Positions 1 through 7,466 are shown, counted from the first letter of the stretch. The stretch: DNA of 21,533 nt from Taishania sp964580465 (GCA_964580465.1 CAZOKJ010000040.1:1-21533); one strand, 5' to 3'. Made by a program: numbers and translations. Notes: generated by a model from the sequence alone, not told the origin.

Positions 1-641
1 TCAAGTCGGTCAAATGTTTTTTGTATTGAATAGTCTTTGTTTTTGTATTCACTATTTGGAATATCAATAATGAAGTCCTGAAATGTTTTGTCGTTACTGG
101 TACCTAATGAACCATAAATTACTTGAATACTTGTTGTGTCTTTGTCTTTGCAGTGTTCGCAATAGTGTTTTATTTCTTTTCTATTTCCGACTTTGTCCAC
201 ATAGAAGTATTTGGAACCTGAGAGTCTTATAGAATTGCCTTTGACTGTAAATTTTGTCTTTAAGTGTCCGTTTTCTGGAATTCTGTAAATTCTCCATTTT
301 CCGTCAAATTCTTTTTCTGCTCCGTCTAGCACTCCGTATTCAATAACTACTTGTCCTTTGTAGTTGTCAGGAATTAGAAAAATGTCATAGGAAGCACTGT
401 CTTTTTCAAAAAGTCCGTAAAGCACAAGAAATGGTAAAAGTCCCCAAAATATCTGCCATCCAGTCTTTATGTTTTTAAATCCTATTGCAATTAAGATTTG
501 TGTCAGACCTATACCGCATAAAATGAAAAACAAATAAGTCGGCCAGGCTTGTGATACAAACATTAAAATGTTCAGTCCGATACCAATAAGTAAAGTTATC
601 AGTCCTGCCCAAAGCAATATTTTATTTGTTTGTCGTCTCAT
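1..641 (-). CDS. Partial membrane protein, DUF6843-like, runs off left edge
   Basis: An open frame starts at ATG 641-639 and is still open after 213 codons at the window edge, so the C-terminus is missing. Residues 8-29, 34-54 and 61-77 form three hydrophobic, probably membrane-spanning segments. They are followed by a soluble part from about residue 85 that begins YDIFLIPDNYKGQVVIEYG. The phrases FLIP.NY.G.V and YRIPENG recall the DUF6843 family of small bacterial proteins of unknown function; this is from memory and uncertain. A CEHC pair sits near residues 161-164. Codon use is unusual for the window: Asp is GAC about twelve times and GAT once, while the chromosomal gene trhO clearly prefers GAT. 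The start codon directly follows a cassette-boundary-like element at 642-658, so this is probably a recently acquired cassette gene. No function can be assigned. Confidence 0.75.
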   Translation of the reverse strand, partial: MRRQTNKILLWAGLITLLIGIGLNILMFVSQAWPTYLFFILCGIGLTQILIAIGFKNIKTGWQIFWGLLPFLVLYGLFEKDSASYDIFLIPDNYKGQVVIEYGVLDGAEKEFDGKWRIYRIPENGHLKTKFTVKGNSIRLSGSKYFYVDKVGNRKEIKHYCEHCKDKDTTSIQVIYGSLGTSNDKTFQDFIIDIPNSEYKNKDYSIQKTFDRL

Positions 642-658
642 ATACAATGCCCGCTAAC
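642..658 (-). other. Cassette-boundary-like element before the partial membrane-protein gene
   Basis: On the minus strand this reads GTTAGCGGGCATTGTAT, followed immediately by ATG. It opens with GTT and a GC-rich stretch in an otherwise AT-rich region, as in the right-hand (R') core of integron attC/attI sites (GTTRRRY), although the match to RRRY is imperfect. I recall similar GTTAGCGGGCATTGTA-like elements from intergenic DNA of Bacteroidota, but that is memory, not a search. The usual attC partner arm and palindrome are not seen between here and the recombinase relic, so this would be an attI-like junction or the start of the first cassette. Confidence 0.35.
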
Positions 659-756
659 TCTTTTATATCTTCAGTCAAAACTTCCCTTTAACCAATATTT
701 TCGTTCTAAAGAGATAAAATGTTTCGCCTATTCATTGTACAATAATAATAAAAAAA

Positions 757-1161
757 TTACAAATCATCAAAAGGACTTCTAATTTTTTCAATAATTTTTT
801 GAGAAACGTGTGTATATATTTGAGTAGTATTGAGACTATTATGCCCTAAGAGCTCTTTAATTAAATTAATGTCCGTTCCATTTTCAACTAAATGGGTTGC
901 ATAACTGTGTCTTAACCAGTGTAAAGTCACAGGTTTTTTAATGTTTCCCTTTTTTAAAGCACTTTTTAGAATTAATTGCAAACTTCTTCCGCTATACTGT
1001 GTCCCAGGTTCTTGTCCTTCAAACAACCAAACTTTTGGGCGGTAAGCACGGTAATAATCTTCTATCATCTCCAAAATCTTCGGCGAAAGTGGTACATATC
1101 TACTAACCTCAGTTCGATTTATAAATTGATATTCTAATAAACTTATACGATTGTATGGTCT
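757..1161 (-). pseudogene. Tyrosine recombinase/integrase, N-terminally truncated relic
   Basis: The frame is open from just after a stop at 1162-1164 down to a stop at 757. Recognisable recombinase sequence begins at about 1101 with RYVPLSPKIL and runs to the end. It holds the C-terminal catalytic motifs: LHWLRHSYATHL (box II His and Arg), LLGH, and TTQIYTHVS with the nucleophilic Tyr. The N-terminal core-binding domain and the first catalytic Arg, together about 180-200 residues, are missing. The roughly 20 codons upstream of RYVPL do not look like an integrase. There is no convincing start; a TTG at 1074 is possible but would yield only 105 residues. The spacing between VPLS and the HxLRH box is short, so the IntI-specific insertion is absent and the protein was closer to XerC/D-type recombinases. 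It was probably the enzyme of the mobile element whose boundary lies at 642-658. It should be inactive alone. Confidence 0.8.
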
Positions 1162-1189
1162 TTAATCAACGTTTTCCAATTTCAAAATA

Positions 1190-1221
1190 TAAAAAAACGG
1201 TGCAGAAAAATCTACACCGTT
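1190..1221 (-). terminator. Intrinsic terminator of purL
   Basis: On the minus strand AACGGTGTAG and CTGCACCGTT form a 10-base-pair stem (one G-U pair) around the loop ATTTTT, followed by a run of T residues. It lies about 30 bases after the purL stop codon and separates purL from the recombinase relic. Confidence 0.85.
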
Positions 1222-1251
1222 CAATTAATATAACTAACGTTATTTTGACGT

Positions 1252-3486
1252 TTATTTCAATCTTTTTTCCAACGCGTTGTCGAACAATTCTTTTGCTTCG
1301 TGAACGAAACCGAAATGTTCACCGTCAACAACTAATTTTCCTTTAGTCACGTGCCCCAACAAAGTTGCTGGAACATCCACTGTTGAAATGTATTCGATGA
1401 ATTGTTCTTCTGCATCTTCTGGTACAGTAACAACTACGCGGCTTTGAGCCTCACCAAACAAGAATGCGTCTAAACGAATTTCTCCATCTGCTTCAATGTC
1501 AAACCCTAAACCATTTGGCATAGACATTTCTACTAACGAAGTGTATAAACCACCGTCAGAAACGTCGTGTGCTGCGTTGATTAAGTCTTTTTGAATCAAG
1601 TCTTTTACCATTGCTTGTAAAGCAAACTCTTTTTCCAAATCAAAATGTGGAGCTGGAGAAGCTTTTACGCCATGGTAAGAATATAAATATTCAGAAGAAG
1701 CGATGTCGTTAACAGATTCTCCCAATAAGAAAATTAAATCTCCTTTTTGTTTGAAATCTAAAGTCATCACTTTGTTTTTATCTTCAACAATTCCAATCAT
1801 ACCGATAGTTGGAGTTGGAAAAACTGGCGTTTCAACACCATTCACAACTGTTTGGTTGTAGAAAGACACGTTACCACCTGTTACTGGAGTTTGGAACTTC
1901 AAACATGCAGCAGTCATCCCTTTAATTGCACCAACAAATTGCCAGTATGATTCTGGGTTGTATGGGTTACCAAAGTTCAAACAGTTTGTTACAGCACTTG
2001 GTACACCACCTGCACAAACAATATTACGAGCTGCTTCGGAAACAGCAATTGAAGTACCAACTTCTGGATCAGCATTTACATAGCGTGAATTACAGTCAAC
2101 CACCATTGCTAATGCTTTGTCTGTTCCTTTGATGTTAACAACACCTGCGTCTGAAGGACGGTTAGTTGTCATTGTTCCGGCACCAACCATTGAATCGTAT
2201 TGTTCGTAAACCCAACGTTTAGAAGCAATATTTGGATGTTGCAATAAGAAATCAGCCACTTCTTTCAAGTTTTCTGGTTCAGCGACTTGATCAATGTTGA
2301 ATTTTTTAAATTCTTGATAGTAAGCAGGTTCTTTGTATTCTCTCTCATATTGAGGAGCACCACCACCTAATACCAATGATTCAGCAGGTACATCACCAAC
2401 AATTTCTCCGTTCATAAAATAACGAACACGATCAGAGTCTGTTACCACACCAATTTGTTCAGCGTGCAAATCCCACTTATCAAAAATATCTTTTACAATT
2501 TGTTCTTTTCCTTTGTGAACCACAATCAACATACGTTCTTGTGACTCAGACAAAAGAATTTCATAAGGCAACATATTTTCTTGACGAGTTGGCACTTTGT
2601 CCAAATGAATGTCCATACCAACATTACCAGCAGCACTCATTTCACAAGAAGAACAAGTGATACCAGCTGCTCCCATGTCTTGCATACCAACAATAGCATC
2701 TGTGTTAGCCAATTCCATTGTTGCTTCTAACAACAATTTTTCCATGAATGGGTCCCCAACTTGTACAGATGGCAAATCGTTTGCAGATTCTTCTGTAATA
2801 TCTTTAGATGCAAAGGCAGCACCAGCGATACCATCTTTACCAGTAGCAGAACCTACAATAAACACAGGGTTACCAGGTCCTTTTGCTTTTGCAGAAATAA
2901 TTTTCTTTGTATCTACAATCCCTGCTGAAAAAGCATTTACCAAAGGGTTTGTGTTGTATGAATCATCAAAAAACACTTCTCCACCTACAGTAGGAATACC
3001 AAAAGCGTTTCCATAATCACCAATTCCTTTCACTACACCATTTACCAACCATTTTGTACGGTCTAAATCAACGTTACCAAAACGCAATGAATTTAACTGT
3101 GCAATTGGACGAGCACCCATAGTAAAGATGTCGCGGTTAATTCCTCCAACTCCTGTTGCTGCACCTTGATACGGCTCCAAAGCAGAAGGGTGGTTGTGTG
3201 ATTCAATCTTGAAAGCACAGCCTAAACCTCCACCGATATCTACTAATCCAGCGTTTTCTTCACCTGCTTTTACCAACATGTGCGGACCATCTTTAGGTAG
3301 TTTTTTTAACCATAAAATGGAGTTTTTATACGAACAGTGTTCTGACCACATTACGCCATAAACTGCTGTTTCTGTAAAGTTCGGTGTACGGCCAAGAATC
3401 TCCTTAACCATCTCAAATTCATCTGCACGCAATCCTAAATCAATTGCTTGCTCAACTGTTGCTAATTGTTGTGTTGTACTTTCCAT
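1252..3486 (-). CDS. purL: Phosphoribosylformylglycinamidine synthase subunit PurL (short form)
   Basis: PurL is the large synthetase subunit of FGAM synthase, step 4 of de novo purine synthesis. It converts formylglycinamide ribonucleotide to the amidine using ATP and ammonia delivered by PurQ. At 744 residues it is the small type that works in a PurS/PurQ/PurL complex, unlike the roughly 1300-residue single-chain form. Visible motifs are SEHCSYK (48-54, catalytic His50), KIESHNHPSA (93-102) and the glycine-rich GAATGVGGINRD (108-119). A second AIRS-like half carries NSRYVNADPEVG, NCLNFGNPYNPE and HDVSDGGL, so the two pseudo-repeated AIRS modules are complete. The ATG at 3486 lies 17 bases after a -7 box. 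The gene is transcribed alone: a terminator follows and the esterase gene diverges. purS and purQ are not in the window. Confidence 0.97.
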   Translation of the reverse strand: MESTTQQLATVEQAIDLGLRADEFEMVKEILGRTPNFTETAVYGVMWSEHCSYKNSILWLKKLPKDGPHMLVKAGEENAGLVDIGGGLGCAFKIESHNHPSALEPYQGAATGVGGINRDIFTMGARPIAQLNSLRFGNVDLDRTKWLVNGVVKGIGDYGNAFGIPTVGGEVFFDDSYNTNPLVNAFSAGIVDTKKIISAKAKGPGNPVFIVGSATGKDGIAGAAFASKDITEESANDLPSVQVGDPFMEKLLLEATMELANTDAIVGMQDMGAAGITCSSCEMSAAGNVGMDIHLDKVPTRQENMLPYEILLSESQERMLIVVHKGKEQIVKDIFDKWDLHAEQIGVVTDSDRVRYFMNGEIVGDVPAESLVLGGGAPQYEREYKEPAYYQEFKKFNIDQVAEPENLKEVADFLLQHPNIASKRWVYEQYDSMVGAGTMTTNRPSDAGVVNIKGTDKALAMVVDCNSRYVNADPEVGTSIAVSEAARNIVCAGGVPSAVTNCLNFGNPYNPESYWQFVGAIKGMTAACLKFQTPVTGGNVSFYNQTVVNGVETPVFPTPTIGMIGIVEDKNKVMTLDFKQKGDLIFLLGESVNDIASSEYLYSYHGVKASPAPHFDLEKEFALQAMVKDLIQKDLINAAHDVSDGGLYTSLVEMSMPNGLGFDIEADGEIRLDAFLFGEAQSRVVVTVPEDAEEQFIEYISTVDVPATLLGHVTKGKLVVDGEHFGFVHEAKELFDNALEKRLK

Positions 3487-3503
3487 AATAAATTATCACG
3501 GTG

Positions 3504-3511
3504 CAAAAATA
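3504..3511 (-). promoter_or_regulatory. Probable -7 box of purL
   Basis: TATTTTTG on the minus strand fits the Bacteroidota TAnnTTTG -7 consensus, 17 bases before the purL ATG. No well-spaced -33 TTG is obvious. The short predicted leader leaves no room for a purine riboswitch. Confidence 0.5.
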
Positions 3512-3663
3512 AGGATTTTATTAATCAAAACCTTGATTTATTGTTTTAATCTTTCAACATCTGTTGATAATCTCTTTTTCGCACCATTAACTGTTAGAAA
3601 ATGATTCAAAAAATAAAGATACAACTTTTTATGATGACTAGAAAAACTAAATGATATTTTTCT

Positions 3664-3671
3664 TATTTTTG
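3664..3671 (+). promoter_or_regulatory. Probable -7 box of the esterase gene
   Basis: TATTTTTG fits TAnnTTTG and lies 34 bases before the ATG at 3706. The 219-base region 3487-3705 otherwise holds only the divergent purL promoter and AT-rich sequence; no small gene is supported in it. Confidence 0.45.
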
Positions 3672-3705
3672 GCTATTCGTCAACATCGTTTTTTAATGAA
3701 CAATT

Positions 3706-4527
3706 ATGTGCATTCTCTTTTATTTCATTATTCTATTAGGTTCTTTTGCTCCGTCATTTGCTCAAACAAACGACCCTCTGCCTCGACATGAAAGTTTTAC
3801 TGTGAAATCAAAAATTTTAAATGAAGAACGTGTAATTAACATTTGGATGCCGGATAGTTTCTGGTACGCCAAACGTTCAGAGCTTCCTGTGGTGTATTTA
3901 TTGGATGGAGGTGTGGACGAAGATTTTGCTCATATTGCCAACACATTTTCTGAATTAATCGCTAAAAAAGAAATAGAAGCTATTGTTTTAGTGGGAATTG
4001 AAAACACGCAGCGCAGACGTGATTTAACAGGTGAAACATCAGTAAAAAAAGATAAAAAAATTGCTCCTATCGTCGGTAAATCAGCTGATTTTCGATTATT
4101 TATTGAAAAAGAGCTCATTCCAGCTGTAAAACAAAACTATAGACTAAGTAATAACAAAGGAATCATGGGTGAATCTTTGGCGGGTCTTTTCGTAGTGGAA
4201 ACATTTTTACTGCAACCAGGTTTATTCAATTTCTACCTTGCTTTCGATCCTTCTCTGTGGTGGAATAATGGCTATTTAGCAAAAAACGCCTTTGCTCTCA
4301 TTAACAACACACCTGAAAGAAATCAACAGCTATGGATAAGTGCTTCCAATGCAAAAGACATTTACAAAAACACACGAAAATTCAATCAACAACAAGCAAA
4401 AACTTTACCAAAAAAAGATCAATTTTTCTATTTTGAAGATAAAAAACAAACGCATTCGACTATTTTCAGAGCACATAAAGAACAAGCGTTGAAATGGGTA
4501 CTCCCGTATAAATCAAACTCGAATTAA
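3706..4527 (+). CDS. Secreted alpha/beta-hydrolase, putative esterase (PF00756-like)
   Basis: This is a 273-residue exported hydrolase. Residues 1-20 are a signal peptide ending SFAQ. The mature part looks like the esterase D/Fes/IroE-like group: VVYLLDGG (62-69), VGIENTQRRRDLTG (96-109), nucleophile elbow GESLAGL with Ser157, FDPSLWWNN (180-188), and a C-terminal THST containing the likely catalytic His250. Relatives hydrolyse ester bonds in siderophores, acylated sugars or peptides; the substrate here cannot be read from sequence. The two-component pair follows on the same strand after a gap of 86 bases that contains its own promoter, so co-transcription is uncertain. An ATG at 3696 is in another frame, supporting 3706 as the start. 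Confidence 0.85.
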   Translation: MCILFYFIILLGSFAPSFAQTNDPLPRHESFTVKSKILNEERVINIWMPDSFWYAKRSELPVVYLLDGGVDEDFAHIANTFSELIAKKEIEAIVLVGIENTQRRRDLTGETSVKKDKKIAPIVGKSADFRLFIEKELIPAVKQNYRLSNNKGIMGESLAGLFVVETFLLQPGLFNFYLAFDPSLWWNNGYLAKNAFALINNTPERNQQLWISASNAKDIYKNTRKFNQQQAKTLPKKDQFFYFEDKKQTHSTIFRAHKEQALKWVLPYKSNSN

Positions 4528-4601
4528 ATCGTCATTTTACCATTCATTTGCTTTTTCGCAACATTGATCACATTTTCGTCTAACAAAAGAAAAAAAGCTT
4601 G

Positions 4602-4609
4602 TATTTTTG
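4602..4609 (+). promoter_or_regulatory. -7 box directly ahead of the histidine kinase start
   Basis: TATTTTTG matches TAnnTTTG and is only four bases from ATG 4614. If used, transcription would begin at or within about two bases of the start codon, giving a leaderless mRNA. Confidence 0.4.
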
Positions 4610-4613
4610 TTCT

Positions 4614-5651
4614 ATGCACACAAATAAAAAGATATATTGGTTAGCACAATTTTTAGGATGGACGGGATATTACACCTTAATCTATCTTGCTGCTTATATC
4701 AATCGCCCTGAAGACTTAAATTCAAAGCTGATTGGGCAACTCTTTTTTATGACATTTATTTCCATTGGTTTGACTCACCTAATGCGTTTGTTTATGATTA
4801 AAAAGGGGTGGTTAAATGACAAATTAGTGGAACTTGTTCCAAAAATCGTTGCAATTTCCTTAGTCATTTCTATATCTATTCATTTTAGCTCCATGTTCTA
4901 TGACGCTATTGTCAACAAAGAAAACAGCAATGTATTAGAATTGGGGCGAACAATTGTAAGTATTTTAGCTTGGTCACTCTTAATTATTTCGTGGAATGGT
5001 ATTTATTTTACTTTTCATTTTTTTCAGAAATTGCGGCAAAAAGAACTTGACAATTTAGTGTTAGAAGCTTCAAAAAATGAAATCGAACTCAAAAACTTAC
5101 GTTCACAATTAAACCCTCATTTTTTATTTAATTCGCTCAATTCCATTCGTGCGTTAACCGATATCAATCCAACACAAGCAAAAACAGCAATCACAACACT
5201 TTCTTCATTGCTTAGAAAATCCCTAATTTCTGGCAAACACAACCTCATCACTTTAGAGGAAGAACTCGAAATAGTTAGTAATTACTTGGAATTAGAACGA
5301 ATCCGATTTGAAGAACGTTTAACAACTGAATGGAAGTTAGACCCTTCAATAAATAGTTTTTTAATCCCTCCTTTTTTAATACAAACGTTAGTTGAGAATG
5401 CTATTAAACACGGAATTTCTCAACAACTTGAAGGAGGAAAAATAATCATTGAAACAAAAAAAACACCTGCCAACGTGATGATTAGAATAACGAATACAGG
5501 AACTATTGGTGGCAACTCAGAAACAGGAATAGGAATTAGCAATACAGAGCGAAGACTTGCTATACAGTACAACAACAAAGCACATTTTTCATTGATACAA
5601 GAGAATGAAAACGTTGTGGCTCAAATACAATTTGATCATGAGAACAATTAA
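4614..5651 (+). CDS. LytS-type sensor histidine kinase
   Basis: This membrane sensor kinase (345 residues) should phosphorylate the response regulator encoded immediately downstream. Four hydrophobic segments occupy roughly residues 10-30, 38-60, 76-96 and 112-136. A short coiled linker follows, then the His_kinase domain (PF06580) with NPHFLFNSLN carrying phospho-acceptor His169. The ATP-binding part has QTLVENAIKHG (N box, 257-267) and GIGISNTERRL (G box). No separate extracellular sensing domain is visible, so the signal is probably sensed in the membrane. The start is taken at ATG 4614, giving the family-like N-terminus MHTNKKIYWLAQFLGW. A TTG at 4599 would extend it by five residues but overlaps the -7 box. 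Its 3' end overlaps the regulator gene by 14 bases, indicating translational coupling. Confidence 0.93.
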   Translation: MHTNKKIYWLAQFLGWTGYYTLIYLAAYINRPEDLNSKLIGQLFFMTFISIGLTHLMRLFMIKKGWLNDKLVELVPKIVAISLVISISIHFSSMFYDAIVNKENSNVLELGRTIVSILAWSLLIISWNGIYFTFHFFQKLRQKELDNLVLEASKNEIELKNLRSQLNPHFLFNSLNSIRALTDINPTQAKTAITTLSSLLRKSLISGKHNLITLEEELEIVSNYLELERIRFEERLTTEWKLDPSINSFLIPPFLIQTLVENAIKHGISQQLEGGKIIIETKKTPANVMIRITNTGTIGGNSETGIGISNTERRLAIQYNNKAHFSLIQENENVVAQIQFDHENN

Positions 5652-6384
5652 AACCATCATTGTCGATGACGAACGTTTGGCTCGAGAAGAGTTGAAATCC
5701 TTACTCAAACAGCATACTTTTATCGAAGTTATTGCTGAGGCCAAAAACGGAATAGAAGCGATTGGCTTAATAGAAGAGCATCAGCCAGATTTATTGTTTT
5801 TAGACGTCAACATGCCTGGAATGACAGGATTTGAGTTACTCAAACAACTTGAAATCATACCCATGACCATTTTTGTGACGGCTTATGATGAATTTGCTGT
5901 TAAGGCATTTGAAGTGCAAGCTTTGGACTATATTTTAAAACCAATAGAACCCCAGCGATTAGAAGAAGGGGTATTCAAAGTTCTCAAAAAATTCGGCGAA
6001 AACTTGGAAGACAACGAAGAAGAAGTTGAACCTTTGGAGTTGAAAGAATTGGGTAATGATGATTCAATTTTAATAAAAGACGGTGAAAGAATGTGGTTTA
6101 TTGAGTTGTCAAAAGTGCGATTATTTGAATCAGAAGGTAACTACGTTAAAGTTCATTTTGATCAAAATCACCCAATGATTTTACGTTCTTTAGGTAGCGT
6201 TGAAGAGCGACTTGACAAACAAGTATTTTTCAGAGCTAATCGTAAATTTATCATTAACATCAAATGGATCCAATCAATTGAGAATTGGTTTAATGGCGGT
6301 TTGTTGGTAGAATTAAAATCAGGTGAAAAGATTGAAATTTCACGCCGACAAGCAACAAGATTCAAAGAAATGTGGAGCATTTAA
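5638..6384 (+). CDS. LytTR-family response regulator
   Basis: This is the DNA-binding partner of the upstream kinase, 248 residues. The receiver domain (about 1-120) has acidic residues Asp10 and Asp11, phosphorylation site Asp56 in LLFLDVNMPG, Thr81 and Lys101 (YILKP). An acidic linker (about 122-140) leads to a LytTR domain (about 143-246) with FESEGNYVKVHF, RSLGSVEERLD and FFRANRKFIINIKWI, which binds direct repeats in promoters. The start at 5638 gives the standard MRTIKTIIVDDE beginning. An in-frame ATG at 5605 would add 11 unrelated residues lying inside the kinase gene. Targets are unknown; the neighbouring esterase gene is a candidate only by position. Confidence 0.94.
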   Translation: MRTIKTIIVDDERLAREELKSLLKQHTFIEVIAEAKNGIEAIGLIEEHQPDLLFLDVNMPGMTGFELLKQLEIIPMTIFVTAYDEFAVKAFEVQALDYILKPIEPQRLEEGVFKVLKKFGENLEDNEEEVEPLELKELGNDDSILIKDGERMWFIELSKVRLFESEGNYVKVHFDQNHPMILRSLGSVEERLDKQVFFRANRKFIINIKWIQSIENWFNGGLLVELKSGEKIEISRRQATRFKEMWSI

Positions 6385-6411
6385 CCACACTTTTTTGATT
6401 GAATCAAGTTA

Positions 6412-6777
6412 TTACTGTTTCTTTTGCATAACACTTGCAATAGCAACTGCATGCACCTTCATTTTTTCACTGTTTTCACCTTCATAAAGTTCATCGACCG
6501 TTTCATTGAACAGTTTCAACCAATGTTTAAAATGGCGAGAGGAGATTTTTTGTTTTTTACTAATCACGCGGTGAGTTTGCAAAGGGTCCCCCTCATAATC
6601 ACCTGTATAAAATAAAACATTTTCCCAAAAACTACACATAAAAGGCACGTGACTTTCCCAATTAACAGGAATTACATCACGGAAAAAAGGACCTAATAGT
6701 TCGTCTTTATCAACCTTTTTATAGAAAACATCAACAATTTTGTCAATGTCTTCACGGCTCATTACGTCGGGTTTCAT
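6412..6777 (-). CDS. Group III truncated hemoglobin
   Basis: This is a 121-residue cytosolic haem protein of the 2-on-2 globin group III (TrHbP, Ctb-like), a family linked to NO or oxygen chemistry at low oxygen. Evidence is the order FYKKVDKDELLGPFF (B helix with Tyr19), NWESHVPFMCSFWENVLF (E region) and HFKHWLKLFNETVDELY, where His82 is the expected proximal F8 ligand. The frame is open 18 codons further upstream to 6831, but those codons lie in the cytochrome terminator hairpin and give a non-globin sequence, so ATG 6777 is chosen. It sits downstream of the cytochrome c gene, separated by a strong hairpin. No separate promoter box was found, so it may depend on read-through. Confidence 0.88.
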   Translation of the reverse strand: MKPDVMSREDIDKIVDVFYKKVDKDELLGPFFRDVIPVNWESHVPFMCSFWENVLFYTGDYEGDPLQTHRVISKKQKISSRHFKHWLKLFNETVDELYEGENSEKMKVHAVAIASVMQKKQ

Positions 6778-6799
6778 TTTATTTAATTTGATAATAGTT

Positions 6800-6828
6800 A
6801 AAAAAGGAGGATGCAACATCCTCCTTTT
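6800..6828 (-). terminator. Strong hairpin/terminator between cytochrome c and hemoglobin genes
   Basis: On the minus strand AAAAGGAGGATG and CATCCTCCTTTT pair perfectly over 12 base pairs around a three-base loop, followed by TT beyond the stem's own T run. It lies about 20 bases after the cytochrome stop and 23 bases before the hemoglobin ATG. Confidence 0.85.
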
Positions 6829-6846
6829 CAATGTATGATTTATTTA

Positions 6847-7341
6847 TTATTTTACACCATCATTTTGACGCATAAACTCTAAAATCTCTCTAGCTTCTTG
6901 GTCAGCTAAGTTTTGGTTCGGCATACGAACTAAACATATCTCCAATTGTGCTTGAACTTCAGGGTCTTTGTCAATCATTGGATCTGGGTTTGTAATAAAG
7001 TTCATAATCCAATGTGGAGTTCTTCTCTCTGTTACTCCTTTCCATCCTGGTCCTACTAACTGCTCGTTAGTCAGCTTGTGACAAGAAAAACATTTTGTTT
7101 CAGAAACAGACTTACCTTTACCAGCCATTGCAGCATCCAAAGCACCTAAAGTAACGTTTGTTTCATCAAATTTTCCTTCCCCTCTGTGTGGGTCATAATC
7201 TGTGTCTTCATCATCATCGTCAGATGTTGTTGTTTGAGCCGCTGCTGGTTTTTCAGCATTATCTCCACCACCACAAGATGCAAAGATAAACGGAACTGAC
7301 AATGCTAAGATAAAAATTAACTTCTTGTTCATAACTCTCAT
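6847..7341 (-). CDS. Lipoprotein c-type cytochrome
   Basis: This 164-residue monohaem cytochrome c is anchored to a membrane and exposed outside the cytosol. A signal peptide ends in FASC (lipobox, Cys23), followed by a low-complexity acidic stretch SDDDDED. The haem-binding motif is CFSCH (84-88). The likely distal Met ligand is Met140 in LVRMPNQNL, and the C-terminal helix is REILEFMRQNDG. It probably carries electrons between respiratory enzymes. The C-terminal pattern recalls cytochromes seen near nitrous-oxide reductase genes of Bacteroidota, but no nosZ is present here, so this is only a suggestion. The start may be the first ATG (7341) or the ATG three codons later (7332). Its promoter carries an FNR/CRP-like dyad, and the hemoglobin gene is next downstream. 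Confidence 0.9.
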   Translation of the reverse strand: MRVMNKKLIFILALSVPFIFASCGGGDNAEKPAAAQTTTSDDDDEDTDYDPHRGEGKFDETNVTLGALDAAMAGKGKSVSETKCFSCHKLTNEQLVGPGWKGVTERRTPHWIMNFITNPDPMIDKDPEVQAQLEICLVRMPNQNLADQEAREILEFMRQNDGVK

Positions 7342-7360
7342 GTTTTAATTTAACCTAGTG

Positions 7361-7368
7361 CGAAGATA
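7361..7368 (-). promoter_or_regulatory. Probable -7 box of the cytochrome c gene
   Basis: TATCTTCG on the minus strand differs by one base from TAnnTTTG. It lies 19 bases before the first ATG. Confidence 0.4.
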
Positions 7369-7390
7369 TGACATTTTTATGACATTCAAT

Positions 7391-7404
7391 ATGATTTTAG
7401 TCAT
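7391..7404. promoter_or_regulatory. FNR/CRP-like dyad upstream of cytochrome c
   Basis: ATGATTTTAGTCAT contains TGA-N6-TCA, the core spacing of FNR/CRP-family sites. Its centre (7397.5) is about 41.5 bases from the transcription start predicted from the -7 box, the classical class II activator position. The outer half-site bases are A/T rather than the full TTGAT consensus. Confidence 0.4.
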
Positions 7405-7466
7405 AAAGTGTTGTTTGAGATAAAAAAAAGATAAAAAAGTCTTTTTTAATGCAATTAATAAAACCA

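Noticed and set aside
642..1161. A classical integron with IntI
   Set aside because: The recombinase fragment lacks the IntI-specific insertion before the HxLRH box, and no paired attC palindrome is visible in the window. Only a cassette-like boundary is claimed.
2609..3016. Open frame of 135 codons on the plus strand
   Set aside because: It is entirely antisense to the well-conserved purL, with no recognisable protein features.
3487..3705. Purine riboswitch or small RNA in the purL/esterase gap
   Set aside because: The purL leader predicted from the -7 box is about 13 bases, and the remaining sequence is AT-rich without conserved structured elements.
5605..5637. Upstream ATG for the response regulator
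   Set aside because: It would add 11 residues encoded inside the kinase gene before a standard receiver-domain start at 5638.
6395..6407. TTGATTGAATCAA resembling an FNR box
   Set aside because: The spacer is three bases instead of four and it lies between the convergent ends of the response regulator and hemoglobin genes, not in a promoter. It is at most a weak hairpin.
6778..6831. Extended N-terminus for the truncated hemoglobin
   Set aside because: The 18 extra codons lie within and just after the cytochrome terminator hairpin and do not match globins.
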